Origin: Aquisphaera giovannonii
GTDB lineage: Bacteria > Planctomycetota > Planctomycetia > Isosphaerales > Isosphaeraceae
DNA length: 64,000 nucleotides
Assembly (NCBI RefSeq): GCF_008087625.1
Contig: NZ_CP042997.1
Coordinates: forward strand, 10,168,001-10,232,000
Direction: 5' to 3'
The position numbers and the translations under genes were made by a program. The notes beneath the pieces were generated by a model. That model searched no databases, was not told the DNA's origin, and saw only the letters and a list, made by a program, of their open reading frames with translations. Shown here in pieces: positions 8,882-15,643 of this stretch (position 1 is its first letter; each line of letters starts with the position of its first letter).

Positions 8882-9610
8882 TCAGGTCAGGAACCCCTCC
8901 AGCAGCCGCCGCGGCACGCCGATGTCGACGACCTTCACGACGCCCGTGTATTCCGACGCCCCCTCCGCGCCGAAGCCGAGCTTCGGCGCGACGAACGAGG
9001 CCGTGGCGCGGGCCCGCACCGCGACGCCCAGCGGCCGGCCGGTGTCCGCGTCCAGGCCGGAGGGGAGGTCCAGCGCCATCGCCGGCTTGCCCGACCGATT
9101 CATCGCCTCCACGACCCGGCGCAGCGTCCCCTCCACCGGCCGGGTCAGGCCGGTGCCGAGCAGGCCGTCCACCAGCCAGTCGGCGCCCGCGACGAGCGCG
9201 TCGAGTTCCGCAGCCGAGGGCTCGCCCTCTCCGTGTGCCTCCGGCCAGCAAGCCTGATCGATGCCCGAGGCCCCGAGGATCGCGTGCTGCGACGCGGCGT
9301 CGCCGCTGAGACGGTCGCGGGCCGCGAACCAGACGACGCGGACCGGGAAACCCCAGGCGTCCAGGTGCCTCGCCACCACGCCGCCGTCCCCGCCGTTGTT
9401 CCCGGGGCCGCAGAGGACCAGGATCCGCGGCAAGCCGCCGACCTGTCCCCCCACCGCAGGCGCCGCCAGGTCGGCCAGCCAGGCCGCCGCACCGCGCCCG
9501 GCGTTCTCCATCAGGAGCAGGGTCGGCAGGTTGAGCTCCTTCGCGGCCCTCTCGTCGATCCCCCGAAGCTCGCGGCGGGAGAGCGGTCGCGGGGACAGGA
9601 ATCGATTCAT
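8882..9610 (-). CDS. nnrE: NAD(P)H-hydrate epimerase
   Basis: A 242-residue YjeF N-terminal domain protein. The family epimerises damaged S/R-hydrates of NADH and NADPH so that the companion dehydratase can repair them. The signature GPGNNGGDGGVVARHL is at about 68-83, and the other conserved parts are DWLVDGLLGTGLTRPVEG and LDLPSGLDADTGRPLG. The protein stops where the family's first domain ends, so the ADP-dependent dehydratase (YjeF C-terminal) domain is absent and must be encoded elsewhere. ATG 9610 follows GAGGAGG by about 8 bp. It converges tail-to-tail with the second WD40 gene. Confidence 0.9.
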   Translation of the reverse strand: MNRFLSPRPLSRRELRGIDERAAKELNLPTLLLMENAGRGAAAWLADLAAPAVGGQVGGLPRILVLCGPGNNGGDGGVVARHLDAWGFPVRVVWFAARDRLSGDAASQHAILGASGIDQACWPEAHGEGEPSAAELDALVAGADWLVDGLLGTGLTRPVEGTLRRVVEAMNRSGKPAMALDLPSGLDADTGRPLGVAVRARATASFVAPKLGFGAEGASEYTGVVKVVDIGVPRRLLEGFLT

Positions 9611-9795
9611 CGACGCGGGCCTCCTCGATCCGAGCGATTCGACACAAACACATCCGCAACAATGAGTTAACCAGGACGCACCGGCATTGACAAGGATCGA
9701 GTCCGGCCCCAAAATGAAGGGGTGCTGGCGGCCGGCCTGGCCGCCCCGGCCGGCCGATCTCGGCCGTGCATCCGCCCGAAGGAGCTTGCGCCCCG

Positions 9796-10041
9796 ATGCC
9801 GATCTACGAGTACCGCTGCGAGCCCTGCCGCCACACCTTCGAGACCCTGATCCGGAGCTCGAGCGACGTCGCCCGCTGCCCGAAGTGCGGCAACATCGAC
9901 GTCGCCAAGGAGTTCAGCGTCCCGGCGGCCGCCCAGGTGGGTGGCCGCGGCTCGTCGTCGCTGCCCGTCTGCGCCTCGGACGCGCCGAGCATGGGCTGCG
10001 GCCGGCCCCAGTGCGGGTCCGGCGGCTGCGCCTTCGGCTGA
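9796..10041 (+). CDS. FmdB-type zinc ribbon protein
   Basis: An 81-residue putative regulatory protein of the FmdB/CxxC_CXXC_SSSS family. It starts with the family hallmark MPIYEYRCEPCRHTFE and has the zinc-binding pairs C8-x2-C11 and C28-x2-C31. The tail is rich in Ser, Gly and Cys, and ends GSGGCAFG, as often seen in the family. Function in vivo is poorly known. The ATG at 9796 lies 11 bp after GGAG and is the only start that gives the conserved N-terminus. The gene lies just before the repeat element that hosts the insertion sequence. Confidence 0.85.
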   Translation: MPIYEYRCEPCRHTFETLIRSSSDVARCPKCGNIDVAKEFSVPAAAQVGGRGSSSLPVCASDAPSMGCGRPQCGSGGCAFG

Positions 10042-10106
10042 TCGGATCGACCCGAATCCCTCGCGTCGGCGATCGTCGGGCCGGAACACTCGCCGGCGAG
10101 CGAGCC

Positions 10107-10207
10107 GTGGGGTGGCCGTGGCCGGGCGCAGCGACGCCACGGCGAGCGGGCGTCCGCCCGCGGCATGGCCCGTCCCCGATGCCCGGCCGATCCCGTGGTT
10201 CCGCTGC
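10107..10207. repeat. left part of a dispersed palindromic repeat interrupted by an IS
   Basis: Begins with GGGTGGCCGTGG (10110-10121) and ends GATCCCGTGGTTCCGCTGC. The partner half is just beyond the insertion sequence (11657-11680, containing CCACGGCCACCC at 11666-11677). Joining the two halves gives a sequence that closely matches the inverted copy at about 23706-23750, so this is one element split by the insertion. Confidence 0.6.
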
Positions 10208-10260
10208 GTGTCACGCGCCACAGTTGTTTGCCGGTAATTCGGCCGCAGTTCTTTGCCGCC
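10208..10260. repeat. left terminal inverted repeat and 25-bp units of the IS
   Basis: Perfect 16-bp terminal repeat (10208-10223), then one 25-bp unit (10224-10248, two differences from the right-end consensus) and a partial second unit. The transposase stop codon (10211-10213) lies inside this end, so the last residues of the protein (LPANNCGA) are encoded by the terminal repeat itself. Confidence 0.85.
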
Positions 10261-11483
10261 GTCGCGGCCGGGGGCCGGGGCGGTGGCGATGGCGGCTCAC
10301 ATCCAGGCCGGTGATCCGCTCGGCGGACAATTCGCCGGCCTCCAGCCGGTGGTAGCAGACCCCCGCGGCGTCGTGGACCAGCCAGGCGACCTCGTATGGG
10401 TCCAGCGACACGCAGACCCGCTTGCCCTTCAGCGGTGTGCCCACGTAGCGGCTCCGGTTGCCCAGCGAGATGCATCCCCCCTCGTCCACCTCCCGCTGCA
10501 CGCAGTAGGTGGCCAGGTGGGCCAGCGCCGCCGGCAGGCTCCAGCTCGCCGCCTCGTCCTCCGCCCGGTAGTGTCGGCCCGAGTGCTCCAGCTCCGGGAA
10601 CGCCTCCGTCCGGCTCTTGCCCCCGATGCACGGGTACACCTCCCGCTGGATGCGATCCATCTCGTCGATCCGCCGCTGCAGCTCCGCCGCGTCGGCGCAG
10701 GTCGCCGTCTCGGCCCATCGCTTGCCCGTCCCCTGGCTCCGCTCGATCACGCCGTTGTCCTGCGGCCGCCGCGGCGGGTTCCATATCACTTCGACGCCCA
10801 GGCCGAAGAGCCACAGCGCCAGCTCGGTGGGAAGGTCGCCGGCCGACCCCCATGGCGAGCCGTTGTCGACGCGCACCCGCATCGGCATGCCTCGATTCGT
10901 GAACGCCTCGCGGAGCCGCCGCTGGGTCTCGGCGGCCGGGACGCCGTTCCACCTGCCGAGGGGGGAAAACCGCGGTCATCAGGACCGCGCCGGTGAACTC
11001 GTCGGCGATCCGCAGCCGGCAGGCGTGCGAGCCGTCGGCCAGGGGGATGTCCTCGGCCGCGTCGACCTGCCAGGTGTCGTGGGGCCCGGCGGCCCGCCGC
11101 GACGCGGCGGCGGCGGGCCGCCGGCCGCGGGGGGCCGGGCCCAGGCCGGCGGCCGCGAACCAGCGTTGCAAGGAGCGGGTGCCGGGCGGCGGCTCGATGC
11201 CCCGGCCGCGGAGGATGACGCGGATCAGGCCGGCGCCCCAGGCGGGGTGCTCGCGGCGGAGCATCAGGGCCGCCTCGCGGGCGGGGTGCTCCGCCAGCGA
11301 GCCGGGTGCCGGCCCGGGCCGGCCCGCCGCCAAGGCGTCGGGCCCCCGGCGGGCCCGCCGCAGGAGCCCGCGCACGGCGCGGGGGCTCAGGGAGAAGGCC
11401 TCGGCCAGCTCGCTGGCCGAGGCGCCCAGCCGATGGCGATCACGGATCGCCTGGCGGATCGGCAGGGGGACGGGTCGGGGCAT
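10211..11483 (-). pseudogene. IS transposase, rve/DDE integrase core, frameshifted
   Basis: The N-terminal frame starts MPRPVPLPIRQAIRDRH at 11483, with a helix-turn-helix (ELAEAFSLSPRAVRGLLRRA) and the first part of the integrase core, DTWQVDAAEDIPLADGS, containing the first catalytic Asp. At about 10960-10969 (TTTTCCCCCC on the coding strand) the reading must shift by +1 to continue in the frame RWNGVPAAETQRRL, then MRVRVDNGSPWGS (second Asp) and NGVIERSQGTGKRWAE (catalytic Glu). Removing one base of the homopolymer restores one continuous protein. All three DDE residues survive. It is either a recent null mutation or a frameshift used on purpose; many IS families do this, but by -1 more often than +1. 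Confidence 0.8.
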
Positions 11484-11565
11484 CGCGGGGTACCTCCATG
11501 GTGCGGCGTCCGAGGATGGGCCTACGTCCCCGCCATCCTGCCGCCGCCGGCCGCGCGGCGAAAGG

Positions 11566-11656
11566 CTGTGGCCGAATTCCCGGCAAACAACTGTGGCCGA
11601 ATTCCCGGCAAACAACTGTGGCCGAATTTCCGGCGAACAACTGTGGCGCGTGACAC
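11566..11656. repeat. right terminal inverted repeat with three tandem 25-bp units
   Basis: Three consecutive 25-bp units at 11566-11590, 11591-11615 and 11616-11640 (unit begins CTGTGGCCGAATTCCCGG; third copy has two changes), then the terminal 16 bp at 11641-11656. The arrangement resembles multiple transposase binding sites, denser on this side than on the left. Confidence 0.85.
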
Positions 11657-11680
11657 TCCGCCCCGCCACGGCCACCCGGA
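11657..11680. repeat. right part of the IS-interrupted palindromic repeat
   Basis: Contains CCACGGCCACCC (11666-11677), the exact reverse complement of GGGTGGCCGTGG at 10110-10121 on the other side of the insertion sequence. Confidence 0.6.
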
Positions 11681-11810
11681 GGCGGGAGTAAGCCCGCCAG
11701 GGCGTTGTTGCCGCGGCCTGCCCATCCGCCACCGGCCCGCGCACCACGCCGCGCATCCGTCAGGATCTCCCCAACGGCTCAACTCATTTTGCCATCGGGC
11801 GCGCGGCCCT

Positions 11811-11839
11811 TTGACAGCCCCTCCCCCGGGGCGCATATC
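11811..11839 (+). promoter_or_regulatory. candidate dnaA promoter
   Basis: A perfect -35 TTGACA at 11811-11816, a 17-bp spacer, and a weak -10 CATATC at 11834-11839, about 105 bp before the dnaA start. Only one loose DnaA-box-like string (CTGTCCACAG at about 11909) lies between, so autoregulation is possible but not shown. Confidence 0.35.
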
Positions 11840-11943
11840 TCCCTGGCCCACGGAGTTTGCACCCGGCACTGCACCGGGCCAGCATGCGCCGGCCATCTGC
11901 GGTAGAGCCTGTCCACAGGGATGCGGGCGCGGGGGATGAGACC

Positions 11944-13533
11944 ATGGCGGGACACGTGAGCCTGATGCAAGGGCGGCGGATCGGCGCCGCGAGTCCCGTC
12001 GCGGACGCCGACGCCCAGGGCCTGGCGGCCGGCCGGCTCGAGCTGGAGTCCGCGCTCCGCGAGGCCCTGTCCGAGCGCGTCGGGCCGTCGAAGTTCGGGC
12101 TCTGGTTCGGCGAGGGGGTGCACCTGGGCGTGCCCGGGGACGGCGGGGCGCTGGAGGTCCAGGTCCCCAGCGTCTTCTTCCGGGACTGGATCCGCGACCA
12201 TTTCTCCCCCAGCCTGATCGACGCCGCCCAGGCCGTCACCGGGCGCAAGGTGGAGTTGCGCTTCGCCATCCGAGACGAGGCCGATCCGCCGCTCGGCGAC
12301 GTCGTCGGCCCCGCCGCGGACGGCCCCGGGGCTCGCCCCGGGGGCACGATCACGGTGCCGGTCCCGGGCAATCCCAAGCTGCCCCTGGGCAGCCCCCCCG
12401 CCCCGGGCCGGCCCGACCGCCGGCCCTCGCACTCCCCTCGCTTCGACTTCCCCGCGGCGGACCAGGCCCCCGCGCCGGCGAGGCCGATGCCCTCGGCCCG
12501 GGCGCCGCGGCGGCTGGACGACTTCATCACCGGCCCGTGCAACCGCCTGGCGCACGCGGCGGCCCGCGAGATGATCGCCTCGGCCGGATCGGCATTCAGC
12601 CCGTTGTTGATCCACGGCGGCGTCGGGCTGGGCAAGACCCACCTGCTGGAGGCCACCGCGCACGGGCTCCGCCAGGCCCACCCGGGGCTGAACGTCGTCT
12701 GGACCACGGCCGAGGCGTTCACCAACGGCTTCCTCGACGCGATGCGAGCCGGCACCCTCGCCAACTTCCGCTCGCGGTACCGCGGCGTCGGCGCCCTGGC
12801 CATCGACGACATCCACTTCCTGGCCGGCACGAAGGCGACGCAGGGCGAGTTCCTGCACACCTTCAACGCCCTCGCCGGGCGCGGGGTGCCGATCATCCTC
12901 ACGGCCGACCAGCACCCGCGACGCATCAGCAAGCTGAGCGACGAGCTGGTCACGCGGTTCCTCGGCGGCATGGTGGTGAAGCTGGAGTCGCCGGACCTCC
13001 CCACCCGCCGCGCCATCCTCCAGGCCCGCTCCGCCTCCAGGGGCGTGAGCGTCCCGGCGGCGGTCCTCGACTACATCGCCGAGCACCTGCGGGCGAGCGT
13101 CCGGGAGCTCGAAGGCGCGCTGCACAGCGTCATCGCCCACGCCCTGCTGACGGGCAAGCGCCTGGACCTGAGCCTGGCGAAGGCCGCCCTGCGGGACACG
13201 ATCCGCCACACCGCCGCGGCGATCGCCCTCCGCGACGTGGAGCGGGCGGTCTGCAACCTCTTCCAGGTGGAGCCCGACTCGCTGAAGTCCGACAGCCGCG
13301 CCCGGGCCGTCGCCTACCCGCGTATGCTCGCGATGTACCTGGCGCGGAAGCACACCGGCGCCGCCTACAGCGAGATCGGCCGCTTCTTCGGCGGCCGCAA
13401 CCACTCGACCGTGATCTCCGCCGAGAAGAAGGTCTCCGGCTGGCTCCGCGACGAGGCCCAGGCCGCCCTCCTCCCCGGCTTCGAATCCGCCTCCGACCTC
13501 CTCGCCGAGCTCGAGCGCACGCTCGGGGCCTGA
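11944..13533 (+). CDS. dnaA: chromosomal replication initiator protein DnaA
   Basis: A 529-residue full-length DnaA, the AAA+ ATPase that binds DnaA boxes and melts the replication origin. Domain I is at about 30-110 and a proline-rich linker (domain II) follows to about 185. Domain III contains Walker A GGVGLGKTH (225-233) and Walker B LAIDDIHFL (Asp 288-289), and has the sensor-type region ILTADQHPRRISKLSDELVTR. Domain IV carries the DNA-contact signature GGRNHSTVISA at 483-493. The start at 11944 follows GGGGGATGAG; a further ATG at 11884 is less well placed. dnaN, recF and gyrB, the usual neighbours, are absent, and no cluster of DnaA boxes was noticed nearby, so this may not mark the origin. 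A second dnaA elsewhere is possible. Confidence 0.93.
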   Translation: MAGHVSLMQGRRIGAASPVADADAQGLAAGRLELESALREALSERVGPSKFGLWFGEGVHLGVPGDGGALEVQVPSVFFRDWIRDHFSPSLIDAAQAVTGRKVELRFAIRDEADPPLGDVVGPAADGPGARPGGTITVPVPGNPKLPLGSPPAPGRPDRRPSHSPRFDFPAADQAPAPARPMPSARAPRRLDDFITGPCNRLAHAAAREMIASAGSAFSPLLIHGGVGLGKTHLLEATAHGLRQAHPGLNVVWTTAEAFTNGFLDAMRAGTLANFRSRYRGVGALAIDDIHFLAGTKATQGEFLHTFNALAGRGVPIILTADQHPRRISKLSDELVTRFLGGMVVKLESPDLPTRRAILQARSASRGVSVPAAVLDYIAEHLRASVRELEGALHSVIAHALLTGKRLDLSLAKAALRDTIRHTAAAIALRDVERAVCNLFQVEPDSLKSDSRARAVAYPRMLAMYLARKHTGAAYSEIGRFFGGRNHSTVISAEKKVSGWLRDEAQAALLPGFESASDLLAELERTLGA

Positions 13534-13647
13534 GCCGGGCCGTTCGCGGATCCTCGGCGGGCCGTTAATCCGCCCACCACCGGCCGGGATGACAATCTCC
13601 GGCCTCTGCGCGCGGCCCGCCCGGACGGCTACGATGCAGGGGACGCG

Positions 13648-14628
13648 ATGACGCCAATCCCCCGACGGAGCCTCCCCATGCTCGCCGCCTTCGTGGCCTC
13701 CCTGATCGCGCTGACCGGGCCGGCCCGGGCGACGGACGACGCGCCGGCCGCCCCCTCGATCCGCAAGCTCGGCACCGTGGACCTCGACATGGTGGAGGCG
13801 ACCCCGGTCGTCTTCAAAGGCCAGCTCTATCGCTTCGAGTACGTGCGGCCCGGCTACGTGCCCAACAAGACGGGCGAGTCCTACTTCCGGTTCGTCGATG
13901 CGGAGACGGGCAAGGCCACGCCCCCCTTCGCCGGGACGTTCGACCTCGGCTGCGCCTTCGCGGAGGGCGGGACGATGTGGGCCTTCGGCGTGGACAACTG
14001 GGACGGCGAGACCATCGCCGCCTTCCGCTCCACCGACCTGGAGCACTGGGAGCGGCGGCCGGCCCTGAAGCTCCCCGGCTGGGGGCTGTTCAACACGTCG
14101 GTCTGCAAGGCGGGCGGCCGCTACGTGATGGCGATCGAGGTCGGCCGGCCCCCGGAAGTCGTCGGCGTGCCGTTCACCACGCGGTTCGCCGAATCGAAGG
14201 ATCTCCTCGCGTGGACCCTGCTGCCCGAGGCCTGCGTCTACACGAAGGAGCGCTACTCGGCTTGCCCGACCCTCCGGTTCCACGACGGCTGGTTCTACAT
14301 GCTCTATCTCGAGGCGAGGCCGGGGCCGACCTACGAGACCCACCTCGTCCGCTCCCGCGACCTGGCCCGCTGGGAGCCCAGCCGGTTCAACCCCGTGCTG
14401 AAGGCGTCGCCCGAGGATAAGCAGGTCGCCAACCCGAACCTGACCGAGGACCAGCGGGCGAAGGTCCGCCAGGCCGCGGACCGGAACAACTCGGACATGG
14501 ACCTGTGCGAGTTCCGGGGCAAAACGATCATCACCTACAGCTGGGGCAACCAGCAGGGGACGGAGTTCCTCGCCCAGGCCATCCACGACGGGCCCGAGGC
14601 CGCCTTCTTCAAGGCGTTCTTCCCGTGA
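13648..14628 (+). CDS. secreted glycosidase-like five-bladed propeller protein
   Basis: A 326-residue exported protein. MTPIPRRSLPMLAAFVASLI and the ARA-TDD border at about 27-30 form a signal peptide. The body shows repeated propeller-blade motifs typical of GH43/GH32/GH117-like glycosidases: TVDLDMVEATPVVFKGQLYR, FRSTDLEHWERRPALKL, ESKDLLAWTLLPEA, CPTLRFHDGWFYMLYLEA and VRSRDLARWEPSRFNPVL. Blades of the form S-x-D-L-x-x-W are diagnostic of the superfamily. I cannot assign a substrate or confirm the catalytic acid triad. The ATG at 13648 is the only one in frame; an ATG at 13633 is in another frame and stops at once. It converges on the toxin-antitoxin operon. Confidence 0.75.
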   Translation: MTPIPRRSLPMLAAFVASLIALTGPARATDDAPAAPSIRKLGTVDLDMVEATPVVFKGQLYRFEYVRPGYVPNKTGESYFRFVDAETGKATPPFAGTFDLGCAFAEGGTMWAFGVDNWDGETIAAFRSTDLEHWERRPALKLPGWGLFNTSVCKAGGRYVMAIEVGRPPEVVGVPFTTRFAESKDLLAWTLLPEACVYTKERYSACPTLRFHDGWFYMLYLEARPGPTYETHLVRSRDLARWEPSRFNPVLKASPEDKQVANPNLTEDQRAKVRQAADRNNSDMDLCEFRGKTIITYSWGNQQGTEFLAQAIHDGPEAAFFKAFFP

Positions 14629-14672
14629 CGCTCAAGGTGGAGAATTGCGGCCCCCATGAGAAGAGGCCGGCC

Positions 14673-15131
14673 CTACATTTCTTCCGGGTTGACGGCGGGC
14701 AATCCCTCGCGAGCGGCGAGATCACACAGCCGCTGATCGGCTCAGACGAAGTGATCGAGCGGCGCCGCGCGATGGAGGTGCAGGGCCGTGGCAAGTTGCA
14801 GGGCATCCAGGGTGCGAATCTGGCGGGAGAGCCCATACCCCCGGATGAGGTCCTGAGCCAGGTCGTAGTGGACATGGAGCAGGCGGACCACCCGGTACCG
14901 CCTGCGGGCGACATCGGTCGCGAAGAGGCCCCGGAGCCGAGCAAAGCCCGCCGCCTCGAACGCGCCGGTTCGCACCTTGATGGCGAAGACGGAGACCGTC
15001 TCAACCAGGGTCAGCCTCGAGATGACCAGTTCGGCACCGGGTTCGCCGAGGAGCCGATCGACGGCCTCGGTGCCCCTCTCCGGATGGTAATGCTTGACCA
15101 GGGCGCTCGTGTCGAAGAAGGCGCGGGCCAT
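14673..15131 (-). pseudogene. PIN-domain toxin (VapC-like) with an in-frame TGA
   Basis: Reads as a 152-residue PIN-domain ribonuclease of a type II toxin-antitoxin system, except that codon 130 is TGA (14742-14744). The part before it has FFDTSALVKHYHPE (first catalytic Asp), LTLVETVSVFAIK (Glu) and TLDALQLATALHL (Asp). After the TGA the same frame continues ADQRLCDLAAREGLPAVNPE and EM up to TAG at 14673-14675. ADQRL is exactly the conserved C-terminal segment of VapC proteins, with the fourth acidic residue. So a nonsense change, probably of a Ser or Cys codon, truncates the toxin before its last active-site strand. Alternatives are a tolerated truncation or read-through. Its ATG directly follows the antitoxin stop. 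Confidence 0.8.
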
Positions 15132-15410
15132 TCAGAACCGCTCCGCCCTCTCCTCCTCGATGACGACGCGAGCCATCGAATCCTTGATGCTCGATGTGGC
15201 GGCACGGACCTGATCGAGGGTGATGCGGTCGTCGGCCTCGCGCTCGCAATACGCAATCGCGTCGTGATCGATGAGGTCGTCCGGGATGCCGCCCCCCCGG
15301 ACGTCGGCGGTGGGCCCATCCAGGACGATGACGCGGACGCGGTGGCCGGCGAGCTCGTCGGCCCTGCGAGAGACCTCGTCCCACGTCCCTTCGATGGTCT
15401 TCGGCTCCAT
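15132..15410 (-). CDS. antitoxin partner of the PIN toxin
   Basis: A 92-residue acidic protein starting MEPKTIEGTWDEVSRRADEL. The TGA stop of this gene is followed at once by the toxin ATG, the tight coupling expected of a type II antitoxin-toxin operon. The N-terminal half is beta/alpha-like (GHRVRVIVLDGP) and the C-terminal half is charged (AYCEREADDRITLDQVRAA), as expected for a neutralising tail. ATG 15410 is preferred over the ATG two codons upstream because GGAG lies eight bases before it. I do not recognise the DNA-binding fold; assignment rests on the PIN neighbour and on size. Confidence 0.7.
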   Translation of the reverse strand: MEPKTIEGTWDEVSRRADELAGHRVRVIVLDGPTADVRGGGIPDDLIDHDAIAYCEREADDRITLDQVRAATSSIKDSMARVVIEEERAERF

Positions 15411-15643
15411 AACCATCACTCCGCATCCCGCGATCAATGACCCGGCCTGGCACATCCGTCGAAGCGAGCCGCCCGCGGTTCGCTCAGGAGGCATCGCCCC
15501 GGACCGTTTGGGCGCCGGGGATCGAGACATCGCCCCAATCGACCCGGACCGGATGTTCCTCTCATGATACCACGAGCGACCTCCGCGGGATCCATTCAGC
15601 CGACGACCGCCCTTCCTTCGCCACGATTCGTCTCCCCAGGCCA

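Larger units (their letters stand above)
10208..11656. mobile_element. insertion sequence, about 1.45 kb, rve-type transposase
   Basis: The ends are 16-bp perfect terminal inverted repeats, GTGTCACGCGCCACAG at 10208-10223 and its complement at 11641-11656. Inside each end are copies of a 25-bp unit: three full copies at the right end and one full plus a partial copy at the left. A single transposase reading on the minus strand fills the interior, with a frameshift. The outer boundary is fixed by the interrupted repeat element. A 5-bp direct repeat TCCGC (10200-10204 and 11657-11661) is a candidate target duplication but would leave three extra bases at the left end. The DDE integrase core and ends suggest an IS481-like family; this is inference. 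Confidence 0.85.

Noticed and set aside
11566-11656. Tandem 25-bp repeats considered as a CRISPR array
   Set aside because: Units are contiguous with no spacers, and they continue into the terminal repeat of the insertion sequence.
11680-11943. Region before dnaA considered as replication origin
   Set aside because: Only one loose DnaA-box-like string and no AT-rich unwinding stretch were seen.
11779-14586. A 935-codon open frame opposite dnaA and the glycosidase-like gene
   Set aside because: Shadow of the true plus-strand genes, with no G/C third-position bias of its own.
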